A stretch of 23,864 nucleotides of DNA from an uncultured Clostridia bacterium (GCA_947302065.1 CAMYUO010000003.1:1-23864), one strand, 5' to 3'; numbered from the stretch's first letter, positions 1-8,659 are shown. A program made the numbers and translations. Notes: generated from the letters alone by a model not told the origin.

Positions 1-2
1 CT

Positions 3-176
3 GTAAGAGAGGGCTTTCCCTTACCCTGTGGTAACGTCGGCATCCTCAAGCTGACCGCAGAAGGTCAGCTTGAACATGAAAATGTTTTCTCTTGTTTTTT
101 GGAGCTTTCCGCAAATTTGCGCCCGTCCATACCCCTTCGGACAGACATTTATAATTTGCACAAATTCAAACATTGA
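3..176 (+). CDS. possible 3' end of an unknown gene, cut by the window edge
   Basis: One frame is open from the left edge to a TGA at 174-176 (57 residues, beginning VREGFPLPCGNVGI). It ends two bases before hairpin 178-212, as expected if this gene and the minus-strand gene ending at 236 converge on a shared terminator. I do not recognise a family. The opposite strand is also open for about 48 codons here (start near 173, no ribosome site), and the segment contains a perfect 9-bp inverted repeat at 48-56/63-71. A non-coding intergenic repeat is therefore a real alternative. Low confidence. Confidence 0.3.
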   Translation, partial: VREGFPLPCGNVGILKLTAEGQLEHENVFSCFLELSANLRPSIPLRTDIYNLHKFKH

Positions 177-177
177 A

Positions 178-212
178 AAAGCAGGGTGGACCGTGGTGGT
201 CTTCCCTGCTTT
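178..212. terminator. bidirectional intrinsic terminator
   Basis: A nine-base stem AAAGCAGGG/CCCTGCTTT continues after one mismatch through GGACC/GGTCT, with a GTGGT loop. It has T-rich flanks on the plus side and A-rich flanks on the left, giving a U-tail on the minus transcript. It follows the stop of the six-gene minus-strand operon (stop 236) and could also end the plus-strand frame that stops at 176. Confidence 0.8.
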
Positions 213-235
213 GTTTGTTATATTATAGTATATCG

Positions 236-1456
236 TCAGACGGTCAGTTTGATGACGTCGCCGAAGTCTTTGCGGGAGCCTGCCCAGCTGTTCATCATTT
301 CCTCGTCCCAGACGTTTGAATCGACGAGCATGAACGTGGTCAGCTCGCCTGTGAACTGGGCGCTGACGGTACAGCTTGACTCGTCGTATGACGTTTCAAG
401 CGGCAGCAGGGCGTTTGCCTGCTTATCATAATATGCGACATAGAGCGCTTTTATGCCGTCACGGTCTTTTTTGCCGAAGGTGAGCTTTTCCTTGACATAG
501 GTCTTATCGAGACGGAAATAGAGCGTTGCACCACGGCAGTCGAGCGACTTATCGGCGGTGATATCGACAGCTTTGCCGATGATGACGTTATTGTCCCGAA
601 GGTCGGAGATACTGGTTTCACGGGCAGAGAGCTTGCTTTCTGCGCCTGCGCTGGCGAAAACTTTCATTGACAGAGCATACGGCTCGCCTGTTTTATTGAC
701 GGTTTTGAACACTTTTGAAGCTGCGGGTATCGCCTGTTCGGCATAGCCGCCGGGGTTGGTCTTCGGGTCTGAGCCGGAGCTGCCCTTTTTGAGCGGGTCG
801 GTGCCGTTTTTAAGCTCATCGCCGTCGGAGATGCCGTCGCCGTCGGTATCGGGATTGAGCGGGTCGGTCTTATATCTATTGACCTCGTCGCCGTCGGAAA
901 GCCCGTCACGGTCGGTATCGGGATGTTTCGGGTCGGTGCGCAGCTGTATCTCTTTTTCATTGGAAAGGCCGTCATTTTCGATATCGACCTTGGCATCGGA
1001 GACGCCTTTCTGTATCGAATCGAACACCTTTGGGTCGGTGCCTGTGAGGCAGTTTTCCTGATAGTCGGTCAGACCGTCTTTATCGGTATCGGTCTTTTTA
1101 GGGTCGGTCTTTATCTGCTTTTCGACGTTATCGGGCAGGCCGTCGCCGTCGGTATCGGTCTCGCCGCCATAGATATACTCATTGCGCTGTTTATCGGGGT
1201 CATACACGACCCTTTTGGTCTGTTCGGGAGTTTTGGTGGTCGGACTTGTCATTTCGGAAGTGGTCTTCTCGGTTTGTGACGAGCTGTCGGCAGATGACGC
1301 TGTGGTGGTCGTGGTGGTGGTCTCTGTCAGCGAGGAGCTGTCCTTTGAAGACTCGGAGCTTGTCTTTGAGCTGTCGGTCTGCGAGCTGCTGTTACTGCAG
1401 GCGGTGGCAGAGAGCATTGCAAGTGCAAGCGAGAATGCAAGTATTTTTTTGCGCAT
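236..1456 (-). CDS. lipoprotein with five thrombospondin-type-3-like calcium repeats
   Basis: A 406-residue predicted surface lipoprotein. Residues 1-19 are a signal peptide and SATAC gives lipidated Cys20. A Ser/Thr-rich linker (21-80) follows. Five Asp-rich loops of the form DTDGDGLPD come next, near residues 101, 123, 158, 180 and 203, most followed by a TDP motif. This is the calcium-coordinating pattern of thrombospondin type 3/EF-hand-like repeats. The third loop (DIENDGLSN) is the most degenerate. The C-terminal half (about 240-406) is an unrecognised, probably beta-rich domain. The ATG at 1456 is chosen because GGGGAGG lies just upstream and it begins the signal peptide; a longer in-frame start at 1576 would lie inside the upstream gene. 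It is the last gene of the operon, 26 nt after its neighbour. Localisation is well supported; function is unknown. Confidence 0.9.
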   Translation of the reverse strand: MRKKILAFSLALAMLSATACSNSSSQTDSSKTSSESSKDSSSLTETTTTTTTASSADSSSQTEKTTSEMTSPTTKTPEQTKRVVYDPDKQRNEYIYGGETDTDGDGLPDNVEKQIKTDPKKTDTDKDGLTDYQENCLTGTDPKVFDSIQKGVSDAKVDIENDGLSNEKEIQLRTDPKHPDTDRDGLSDGDEVNRYKTDPLNPDTDGDGISDGDELKNGTDPLKKGSSGSDPKTNPGGYAEQAIPAASKVFKTVNKTGEPYALSMKVFASAGAESKLSARETSISDLRDNNVIIGKAVDITADKSLDCRGATLYFRLDKTYVKEKLTFGKKDRDGIKALYVAYYDKQANALLPLETSYDESSCTVSAQFTGELTTFMLVDSNVWDEEMMNSWAGSRKDFGDVIKLTV

Positions 1457-1482
1457 CGTATTTCCTCCCCTGTCTTTTGTTT

Positions 1483-2508
1483 TCAGTCTACTATCGTGGC
1501 GCTTGTGACATAGAAAACCTCGCAGGCGCCGTTGCCGGTATCTGTTCTTGATGTGCTGGAATGCCATTTGAACCATGTGCCGTCCGGTTTTGAGCCGTCG
1601 ACGTTGACGAGGTAGCCCTCGAGCTTGACGTGGTCTCCCCTGCGCATCTTGGTGACGGTCTTTTCGACATCGGATGTTGCAGGGATTATATGATTATTGG
1701 AGCAATGAGAATTGACCTGATCCTTGCCGCCTGCTCGGGCGATCTCGGAGCCGGTGTCTATTTCCCAGTATATCCACCTGCCCGACTGATCCCAGTGGTA
1801 GTCGATATCCTCATTGGTGGCGGCGACAGTGCCCCACGCAAGTCCGAGGTCAACGGGCGAGATCTGATCGTTTATCTTCGAGCCGCCGCTGTAATCTTTG
1901 GTATGTACAACGAGGGCATCAACGCTGTAAGCATATTTAAAGGTTATGTCGATATCGTAGCCGCCGACAGACATTGAGGTGCCGCCCTCTGCCTGAGTCT
2001 GCACGGGGTCGGGCAAGCCGCTTATCGAACGGCGTGTGCCGTTTCTATATACGAAATAGAATGAGACGAGCCCGACGATTGCGGCAAGCACGAGCAGGAC
2101 GACGACCGTGACCCACGGGCGCCGTTTGAACGGTTTTTCGTAGGGTGTGAACTGCGGCACTGTACCGGTGGGTCGGGTGAAGGTATAGGGTGAACGGTGG
2201 GCAGCGGCTTCGTATGGGTCATAAGGCTGATAGCCTGCATTTCCGTACTGCTGATAGGAGTTATCATACTGCGGATAGCTGTTATTGTACTGTCCGCAGC
2301 CTGAATTATCGTACTGACCGTAGGTGTTATCGTACTGTCCATAGCCTGTGTTGTCGTACTGTTCATAGGTATTGTCGTACTGCTGATAGCCCGAATAATC
2401 GTACTGTGCGTAGTTTGTATCATCGTACTGCTGATAAGGGTCATAGCCTGTGGTATCCTGATAATACTGACCGTTATCGTACTGAGGGTACTGTTCGTTG
2501 TTATCCAT
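1483..2508 (-). CDS. Tyr/Gln-rich single-pass membrane protein with extracytoplasmic domain
   Basis: A 341-residue protein. Residues 4-98 are low-complexity tandem repeats of the type QYDNTYEQYDN, rich in Tyr, Gln, Asn and Asp. A basic KPFKRR stretch precedes one membrane helix (about 133-154). The positive-inside rule puts the repeat tail in the cytoplasm and residues 155-341 outside. The outer part holds a compact domain with two Cys (269, 329) that could form a disulfide, and a motif near 290-335 (GDHVKLEGYLVNV, then SSTSRTDTGNGACE) suggesting a beta-barrel of OB-fold type. I cannot name the family. The ATG at 2508 follows a GGTGAG ribosome site. It lies 37 nt after the permease gene and 26 nt before the lipoprotein gene, so it is part of the same operon and may be an accessory subunit of the ABC system. 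Confidence 0.85.
   Translation of the reverse strand: MDNNEQYPQYDNGQYYQDTTGYDPYQQYDDTNYAQYDYSGYQQYDNTYEQYDNTGYGQYDNTYGQYDNSGCGQYNNSYPQYDNSYQQYGNAGYQPYDPYEAAAHRSPYTFTRPTGTVPQFTPYEKPFKRRPWVTVVVLLVLAAIVGLVSFYFVYRNGTRRSISGLPDPVQTQAEGGTSMSVGGYDIDITFKYAYSVDALVVHTKDYSGGSKINDQISPVDLGLAWGTVAATNEDIDYHWDQSGRWIYWEIDTGSEIARAGGKDQVNSHCSNNHIIPATSDVEKTVTKMRRGDHVKLEGYLVNVDGSKPDGTWFKWHSSTSRTDTGNGACEVFYVTSATIVD
2215..2499 (-). repeat. tandem coding repeat (YDN/QY units)
   Basis: An imperfect tandem repeat inside the preceding gene encodes units such as QYDNTY and QYDNSG. On the plus strand it appears as recurring CGTACTG and GATAG elements. The units vary in length and sequence and stay in frame, so this is a coding low-complexity repeat and not a CRISPR array. 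Confidence 0.8.
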
Positions 2509-2545
2509 AGGCTCACCGCCCTTTCAGTCCAAGTCTTGCTGTCGG

Positions 2546-3343
2546 TTATCTCTTATCTCTGTCGACAAGCGACAGGAAGAATGTGGCGACGAGAATATAC
2601 AAAAGCGCAAATATCATCGGGAAAGTCCACATTTTCAGGAGATTGGCGACCTCAAAATCAAAGTCGTGGTTTTCGGGTGCGCCGACCATGGCATTGACGT
2701 TTGACGTTATGCACACGGCGTTGAGTCCCCATTTGGAGACCATAAGGAAAGAGAGCTTTTCGGTGAAGCCTTTAAGCTCGAAAATCATTCCCGAGAGTAT
2801 CAGCTGCAGGATAAGCACGAACGGCATTACGGTCATTGCGGTCTGCGGCGTTTTAACGATGCACGAGACCATAAGGCCGAGCATATCCGAGCAGAAGATG
2901 ATGACAAAGAATGTTATGGCAAGCTCCATAACGACGGGCATCATTACGCCCGAACCTGTTATGTTGTCCTTATTGAAGATGACGGTGATGACGGTGACGA
3001 TGAGCGCCTCGCAGATGCACTGTATCAGCTCGAACAGGGCGTGGGCATTGACGTAGGCAAACACGCTCATACCCGAGCGGTGCTCACGCTTGATGATGTC
3101 TCTTTCCTTGCATATGGACTGGATAGAATTGAATATGCCTATCCAGATGCCTGCGCAGACCAGCGCAAATGCGCCGTTTCGTGTGGCACGGTAGGCTTTG
3201 AACATATCACTGCCCGTAACGCAGGTGATAAGAAAAGTGATTATGGCTGAGCTGACGAACGCTTTCCAGCCTTTTTCGTTGAGAAAAATTCTCCAGCACT
3301 TTCCGAAATATACTCTTATCTGTTCCCCTATTGATGAGCGCAT
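2546..3343 (-). CDS. ABC-2 type transporter permease (ABCG-like)
   Basis: A 265-residue integral membrane protein with about six hydrophobic segments. After a short amphipathic N-terminus come helices near 28-45, 58-77, 108-125, 133-160, 168-190 and a last one near 240-258. The segment between helices 2 and 3 (SICKERDIIKREHRSGMS) matches the conserved cytoplasmic loop of ABC-2/ABCG permeases, where the permease contacts its ATPase. It starts at the ATG at 3343, 12 nt after the stop of the FHA-ABC ATPase gene, so the two almost certainly form one transporter. In mycobacterial Rv1747 the corresponding parts are fused in one chain; here they are separate. The substrate is unknown. Export of a lipid-linked or surface polymer is possible by analogy only. 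Confidence 0.9.
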   Translation of the reverse strand: MRSSIGEQIRVYFGKCWRIFLNEKGWKAFVSSAIITFLITCVTGSDMFKAYRATRNGAFALVCAGIWIGIFNSIQSICKERDIIKREHRSGMSVFAYVNAHALFELIQCICEALIVTVITVIFNKDNITGSGVMMPVVMELAITFFVIIFCSDMLGLMVSCIVKTPQTAMTVMPFVLILQLILSGMIFELKGFTEKLSFLMVSKWGLNAVCITSNVNAMVGAPENHDFDFEVANLLKMWTFPMIFALLYILVATFFLSLVDRDKR

Positions 3344-3355
3344 ATTAACTCTCTC

Positions 3356-4837
3356 CTATATATAAAGTCCTTTGAATTTGCCTATGTAGTAGTCGGGGTC
3401 GTCATTGACCTTGCCGACGATGGCTTCGAGGTTATCGGTGTCAAAGAACTTATACGAGTTCTCGACAGTTCCGTAATATGACACATAGCCGCACTGGTCC
3501 TGCTTGCTCTTGGCGAGCACGAGGACTTTATCAAAGTTCTGAGCGATACGGTTTGCGCCGTGGGAGATGATGACGATTATCTTGCCCTCGTTTGCGATTT
3601 TACGCAATATAGCCATGAGCTGAACGGTATAGTGTCCGTCGATGCCGCTGTCAGGCTCGTCGAGGAAGAACACCTCGGGGTCGGCGATATACTCGATAGC
3701 GACGCTGAGGCGCTTTCTTTCGCCGCCGCTTAACTGTTTTACAAGGCTGGACTCGACTTTATCGAGGTTGAAGAGCTTCAATGTTTCATAGACCTTTTTC
3801 TCGATAAGCTCGGGCGGCATACTGTCGGGGAGCTTCATCTCTGCGGCGTTATGCAGGGTATGATATACGCTGTCAAAGCCTCGCATAAGGTCTGACTGAG
3901 GCACAAAGCTTATCTTATTCTGCACTGTCTGGTCGTCGGCATAGAGGTCGACGTTATCGTAGAGTATCTTGCCCTCGGCTTTTTCGTAGCCGAGGATAGC
4001 ATTTACGAGCGTGGTCTTGCCTGCGCCCGAGCCGCCGAGGATAAGTATCATCTCGCCGCTTTTGAATGTTACGTTTATATCACGAAGGAGTGCGTGGACG
4101 CTGAACAGCTTGCGCACTGTTCTCTGGACGATATGTATTTGCAGGGTAGAGCATTTATTGCTGCCCTGCTGGTCATAGCGGACGTTCTGGTAGAGGATCT
4201 TATCGCCGAGGAAGATGAAATTGATATTGACCACTCTGACGCAGTCGCCGAGCTTTAAATAAAGCGGTGTGGTGACACGGCAGTTATTGAGGAACACGCC
4301 GTTGGTGCTGCCCTTATCGGCGATCGCCCAGCCCTGTCCTGTTTTGAAGAACACGGCGTGGTCGGCGGAGATAGCCTGTGAGCTGACGGTGACGTCCCTG
4401 TCGACGCTCCTGCCGATGCTGACCTGAGTTGTCTGGTCGTCGAGGTCTATATTCTGCGGTGTGAAGCCTGCGGGGTGGTCGAACATCATTATCATCGTGA
4501 TGACGTCGTTTTTATCGGTGAGCGTGCCGTTATAGATATGCAGCACGTCGCCGTTGGTAAGGCGGTGAGGCTCATTCGCAGTGAGGCGTGCGCCGCCGAG
4601 ATATGTGCCGTTGGTGCTGCCTGTATCGACATAGAAGCAGCCTGTATTGCTGTAAATGAATTTGCCGTGAGCACGGGATACAAAATCTGCATCGAGGTCG
4701 ATATCGACCATATTTTCCTTGGTGTGCCTGCCGACGAGCATCTCACCGCTGATGGTATAGGACTTTATGCTGCCGTTTCTGACAACGAGCAGCTGCGGCG
4801 AGAAAAACCTCGCAGTGTACATTACGGTATTCGACAT
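3356..4837 (-). CDS. double-FHA-domain ABC transporter ATP-binding protein
   Basis: A 493-residue cytoplasmic ATPase. FHA domain 1 (about 20-118) shows GRHTKENMVDIDL, SRAHGKF and DTGSTNGTYL. FHA domain 2 (about 138-210) shows SIGRSVDRDV, SADHAVF and DKGSTNGVFL. FHA domains bind phosphothreonine, and both keep the Arg/Ser/Asn core residues. The nucleotide-binding domain follows: Walker A GGSGAGKTT (268-276), signature LSGGERKR (369-376), Walker B VFFLDEPDSG and H-loop His426. This is the ABCG-type order. The ATG at 4837 is preceded by GGGAGGA. It is encoded between a Ser/Thr kinase and its permease, so the FHA domains are presumably docking sites for the phosphorylated kinase or permease. Rv1747, with two FHA domains and controlled by PknF, is the closest described analogue known to me. 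The biochemical class is near certain; the substrate is unknown. Confidence 0.95.
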   Translation of the reverse strand: MSNTVMYTARFFSPQLLVVRNGSIKSYTISGEMLVGRHTKENMVDIDLDADFVSRAHGKFIYSNTGCFYVDTGSTNGTYLGGARLTANEPHRLTNGDVLHIYNGTLTDKNDVITMIMMFDHPAGFTPQNIDLDDQTTQVSIGRSVDRDVTVSSQAISADHAVFFKTGQGWAIADKGSTNGVFLNNCRVTTPLYLKLGDCVRVVNINFIFLGDKILYQNVRYDQQGSNKCSTLQIHIVQRTVRKLFSVHALLRDINVTFKSGEMILILGGSGAGKTTLVNAILGYEKAEGKILYDNVDLYADDQTVQNKISFVPQSDLMRGFDSVYHTLHNAAEMKLPDSMPPELIEKKVYETLKLFNLDKVESSLVKQLSGGERKRLSVAIEYIADPEVFFLDEPDSGIDGHYTVQLMAILRKIANEGKIIVIISHGANRIAQNFDKVLVLAKSKQDQCGYVSYYGTVENSYKFFDTDNLEAIVGKVNDDPDYYIGKFKGLYI

Positions 4838-4861
4838 AGTTTTTTCCTCCCGTGTGTCAGG

Positions 4862-7800
4862 TCAGCTGTTGACCTGCTTGAACACATATTCTTTCTTCTG
4901 GTTGGTGTCGTCTTCCTTTTCCTTTGCGGTGCAGAAGGTGACGGCGTAGCGTCCGACTTCGTCTTCGATAGCGACCTGCTTATCGAGCGGACAATCGACT
5001 ATCGAAAGGCGCAGGTAGCCTTTGCTTATCTCTTTGAGGTCGATGCCGTCGAAATAGGAGATGGCGATGTTCATTCCCTGTATATTCTTGACGGAATCGA
5101 GCGATTTGAGCGGATTGTTATAGACGAGCACTGCCTCGTAGGTCTTTGAGCCTGTGAGTGCGAGCTCGGAGATGTTATTGCTGCTAAGGTCAAGCACATA
5201 CATGCTGTCCTTCATCGAGGAAGTCATCTTGCGCACCGGGCTCATATCGCTTATCTTGTTATGCGCAAAGCTCAAACAGCGCAGGGCTGTCATATTTGCC
5301 ACGGCATCGAGCGAGGTTATCTTATTGCCGTCGCCCGACAGCGCTTTGAGCTTGGTGCAGTTCTTTATGCTGTCGATGCTTGTTATCTGGTTATTGTTGA
5401 AGCTCAGGGCGACGAGACCCTCGGCTTTGCCGACAGGTGAAAGGTCGGTGACGAGGCAGTCGTCGATAAACACGCTTTTGAGCTTATCCTTGCTTTTTTC
5501 GAGCAGGGTGATGTCGGATATCTTATTGGAGCTGAGGTTGACATAATACAGCACCGTGAGATTGGACATACAGGAAAGGTCGGTTATCTCGTTATGGCTG
5601 CACTCGAACTTTTCAAGTCTGATGAGCTTTTGCAGACCGTCGAGGCTTTTGAGATGATTATGGTTGAGGTTGAGGCTTTTGAGGTCCTGACAGTCTTCAA
5701 GCGGTTTTATTGACTCTATCTCGTTATTTGACAGATCGAGCGTATGCAGGCTTTTGTTGCCGCCGAGAGCAGAGATATCCTTTACGGAGTTTTCCGAGAG
5801 ATATACGGTGCTGACGGATTTGTCCTTTAATGCGGAGATATCGGTTATCCTGCAGTTTTCCGCTTTGAACGTATAGAGCCTTGACATATCCTTTATCGGT
5901 GAGATATCGCTGACCTCGCAGTAGGAAATGTCAACACTCGATGCAGTCTGCGAGGTCTTGAGAAAATTTATATCCGTAAGGCTGGGATTGCCCATTAAGT
6001 TTATGGAATAAAGGTCGGTCATTTTGCTCAGGTCAAGGTCTTTGAAAACGCTGTTTGAAAGGTCGCATTTCTCGACCGACAGGCTGTGCAGCGTGGTGAG
6101 CTTGGAAAGCGGCGAGATGTCGTCAAATCCCGAGCTTTCATTGATGCTCAGATATGTGAGCTGTCCGTCGAGCTCCCACAGGACATTCATTGTTTCCTGC
6201 GGTATCTGGCACTGTGAGATATAGACTGAACTGACGGTCTTGCGGCTTTTTATCTGTGCGATGTCGTTCGGAGTGATGACGGTCTTGCTGAAATGGACAT
6301 AGTCATCGTCGATTGAAAAGTTGAGCTTTGCGTCGGTATCGTTGAACGAAACGGGTTCGAGCTGTTCGCCCTCTTTTTTGGTCATAGTGTTGCTGCTTTT
6401 GTGTTTTATGACCAGAACGGCGATGACGATAGCTGCTGCAATGAGGACGATGGCGATGAACGCAAAGAGTGTCTTTTTATTGCGGCGCTTGCGCATTCTC
6501 TCGGCAATTTTAGCGTCGATGTCGCTGCCCTGCGGCACGACTGCCTGCGGGAACTGCGGCTGAACGAACTGCTGCGGCTGAGGCTGTGCAAACTGCCGGT
6601 TCGCATACTGCTGACCGGTATACTGCGTCTGCGGCTGGGTATACGGCTGCTGGGAGAACGGCTGGGAATAGGTCTGCTGAGCGTAAGTCTGCGGCTGCTG
6701 AGAGAACTGCTGAGAATAGGTCTGAGGCTGGGTATTATAGTTCTGCGGTGCGAACTGCTGGGACTGCACATTCTGCTGATATCCCTGATAGTTCTGCACA
6801 GGCTGTACCGGCTGCATTGGCACGACAGGCTGTCTTTGCGAGCTTTGCTGCTGGTGGACATAGCGTGTGCTCTGGTCTTCCTGCGTGGTGAGCACTGTTC
6901 TGCCGTCGTCGCTGACAGGCTCGGCACGGTTTCCGCCCGAGATAGCGAACGGGCTTATAGCTTTGAGCAGCTCCTCGATGCTCTGGTATCTGTTCTCCGC
7001 CATTACGCTCATACCTTTCATAAGCGCAGACTCAAAGCGTGGGTCAACGCTGATACCGAGCTGGGACGGAGTTTTGAGTTCGTCTTTATGCAGGCGGTCG
7101 TTCGCCTCATCGGGAGTTACGCCCGTTATACACTTATAGATAGTTGCGCAGAGGGCATAGACATCCGTCCACGGACCCTGGACGCCCTTGCTGCGATACT
7201 GCTCCTCGGGTGCATAGCCGGGTTTGAGCATAAGCGAGATACTGCGGTTGCCGTCGCCGCTTGCGTGCCTTGCGGCACCGAAATCTATGAGCTTGACGGT
7301 CTTTTCGAGTATCATTATGTTCGACGGGCTGATATCACGGTGGATAAGTCCCTGTTTATGCACTTTTTCAAGGGATATCATAACGGGCATGAGCGCTGTG
7401 AGAGCTTCGTCGGGCGTCATTGTTCCGCCTGATTTGAGCTTATTGCTCAGGCTCATTCCGTCGAGATACTCCATTACGATATAGGCGGTATTGTTCTCGA
7501 CAAAAAAGTCGAGGATATGCACTATTCCAGGCTCGCTTGAAAACTTTGCGAGCGTTTTGGCTTCGGTCAGGAATCTTTCCCTGCCCTTTTCAAAGGCGTC
7601 TTTGCCATGCTCGTCCTCGGTCTGTGTGACCATGGGCGAAACGGTGCTGTTGCGGTTGACAAGGCCTGTGGGATAGTATTCCTTGATAGCGACTGTGCGG
7701 TCGAGCCTTGTATCCTTGCCGACATAGGTTATGCCAAAGCCGCCCTCGCCTTTTGCTGCGCCGACGATATATCTGCCTGCGAGCACGGTATGCGGCATAA

Positions 7801-7897
7801 GACGATGAGGCGGTATCGTGACGCTCTGGCTCTGTCCGCAATGGGCGCACTTATCGCTTGCGTCATCTATTTCATTCATACAGAATATGCAAAGCAC
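4862..7897 (-). CDS. transmembrane Ser/Thr kinase with N-terminal zinc ribbon and extracellular leucine-rich repeats
   Basis: A 1011-residue receptor-like kinase. It begins with a zinc ribbon (Cys3, Cys6, Cys17, Cys20). The kinase domain (about 40-318) has glycine loop GEGGFG, Lys72 (AIKEYYP), HRDISPSN (186-193), DFGAAR (205-210) and APEEQY. The usual catalytic-loop Lys is Ser190. A Gln/Tyr/Pro-rich linker spans about 345-455. A basic stretch and one membrane helix (about 476-498) follow. The outer part (about 575-960) carries many 21-23-residue leucine-rich repeats of the internalin-like type (DISPLSKL, SLHTLDLSNNEI). The start is GTG at 7897: AGGAGG lies eight bases upstream inside the end of the phosphatase gene, with only 3 nt between genes. 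It probably senses an external ligand and phosphorylates partners that the FHA-ABC protein recognises. Confidence 0.95.
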   Translation of the reverse strand: MLCIFCMNEIDDASDKCAHCGQSQSVTIPPHRLMPHTVLAGRYIVGAAKGEGGFGITYVGKDTRLDRTVAIKEYYPTGLVNRNSTVSPMVTQTEDEHGKDAFEKGRERFLTEAKTLAKFSSEPGIVHILDFFVENNTAYIVMEYLDGMSLSNKLKSGGTMTPDEALTALMPVMISLEKVHKQGLIHRDISPSNIMILEKTVKLIDFGAARHASGDGNRSISLMLKPGYAPEEQYRSKGVQGPWTDVYALCATIYKCITGVTPDEANDRLHKDELKTPSQLGISVDPRFESALMKGMSVMAENRYQSIEELLKAISPFAISGGNRAEPVSDDGRTVLTTQEDQSTRYVHQQQSSQRQPVVPMQPVQPVQNYQGYQQNVQSQQFAPQNYNTQPQTYSQQFSQQPQTYAQQTYSQPFSQQPYTQPQTQYTGQQYANRQFAQPQPQQFVQPQFPQAVVPQGSDIDAKIAERMRKRRNKKTLFAFIAIVLIAAAIVIAVLVIKHKSSNTMTKKEGEQLEPVSFNDTDAKLNFSIDDDYVHFSKTVITPNDIAQIKSRKTVSSVYISQCQIPQETMNVLWELDGQLTYLSINESSGFDDISPLSKLTTLHSLSVEKCDLSNSVFKDLDLSKMTDLYSINLMGNPSLTDINFLKTSQTASSVDISYCEVSDISPIKDMSRLYTFKAENCRITDISALKDKSVSTVYLSENSVKDISALGGNKSLHTLDLSNNEIESIKPLEDCQDLKSLNLNHNHLKSLDGLQKLIRLEKFECSHNEITDLSCMSNLTVLYYVNLSSNKISDITLLEKSKDKLKSVFIDDCLVTDLSPVGKAEGLVALSFNNNQITSIDSIKNCTKLKALSGDGNKITSLDAVANMTALRCLSFAHNKISDMSPVRKMTSSMKDSMYVLDLSSNNISELALTGSKTYEAVLVYNNPLKSLDSVKNIQGMNIAISYFDGIDLKEISKGYLRLSIVDCPLDKQVAIEDEVGRYAVTFCTAKEKEDDTNQKKEYVFKQVNS

Positions 7898-7900
7898 TTG

Positions 7901-8614
7901 TTATTCCTCCTCGATCATTATGGCAACGGCTGTATTGTTGTCATTATCCATGCCGACTTTGTCCTCACGGCATTTGCGCATTTTTTCAAGCCACTGCTGC
8001 GGTGTCTGCGAGCTTTTCAGAGCCTCGCACATCTCGGATTCTAAAACGAACTCCCAGAAGCCGTCGGAGCATATCAGCAGGCTGTCGTAGTCGTCGTTAT
8101 AGGCAACGACGGTATCGACGCCGACATACTGTTTTCCGCCGAGAGAACGGGTGAGGATACATCTGTCCTCGTGGTCTCTTATCATATCGGGCGTTATCTC
8201 GCCGCAGTCGACACACATCTGTGCGACGCTGTGGTCGATGCTCTGAAAGACTATCCTGCCGTCCTTGAAGGCGTACAGTCTGCTGTCGCCGACGTTTGCA
8301 AAGACGGTCTCTTTTTTGCCTATCCAGACTGCTGCGGCAGTTGTTTTCATTGCGTTGTCAAGCTCCTGCTGCATTTGCAGGATATTTTCATTGGCTTCGG
8401 TCAGGGCAAGGTCGAGCGAAAAGCCGTCGGTGTTTTCAAAGGCAGCTTCGACGGTATCGACACAGATAGCCGAGGCGAGCTCGCCGCCGCTGTATCCGCC
8501 AAGCCCGTCTGCGACGAGCGCTGCAAAGCCGTTTTCGCCGATGCAGACAGCGTATGAATCCTGATTGCTCCTGCGTGAGCCGATATGCGAATATGTATCA
8601 TACAAGTATTTCAT
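7901..8614 (-). CDS. PP2C-family Ser/Thr protein phosphatase
   Basis: A 237-residue soluble phosphatase of the PPM/PP2C family, a Mn/Mg-dependent enzyme that removes phosphate from Ser/Thr. Metal-binding and core motifs are in order: RRSNQDS (Asp19), VADGLGG (Asp36), ANVGDSR (Asp110), a RSLGG turn at 156-160, CSDGFWE (Asp184) and a final DNDNNTAV (about 223-230). Length is typical of bacterial stand-alone enzymes. The ATG at 8614 is preceded by GGGAG and begins MKYLYDTYSHIGSRRSNQD, the normal N-terminus of the family. An in-frame start at 8725 would extend across the promoter and is rejected. It is the first gene of the operon and sits 3 nt before the kinase. PP2C-kinase pairs are a standard antagonistic unit in Gram-positive bacteria. 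Confidence 0.96.
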   Translation of the reverse strand: MKYLYDTYSHIGSRRSNQDSYAVCIGENGFAALVADGLGGYSGGELASAICVDTVEAAFENTDGFSLDLALTEANENILQMQQELDNAMKTTAAAVWIGKKETVFANVGDSRLYAFKDGRIVFQSIDHSVAQMCVDCGEITPDMIRDHEDRCILTRSLGGKQYVGVDTVVAYNDDYDSLLICSDGFWEFVLESEMCEALKSSQTPQQWLEKMRKCREDKVGMDNDNNTAVAIMIEEE

Positions 8615-8659
8615 AGGCTTCTCCCTGTTTTCATAATTACAATCATATATACATAGTCC

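Noticed and set aside
10..45. MerR-type promoter dyad (CTTACCCTGTGGTAACG)
   Set aside because: The half-sites resemble MerR-family operators, but no paired -35/-10 around them and no MerR gene are visible in the window.
1457..1576. N-terminal extension of the Ca-repeat lipoprotein
   Set aside because: The extension lies inside the upstream gene and would hide the signal peptide; ATG 1456 has a strong ribosome site.
2215..2499. CRISPR-like regular repeats
   Set aside because: Units are imperfect, of variable length and in frame with a long ORF encoding Tyr/Gln repeats; no unique spacers of constant length.
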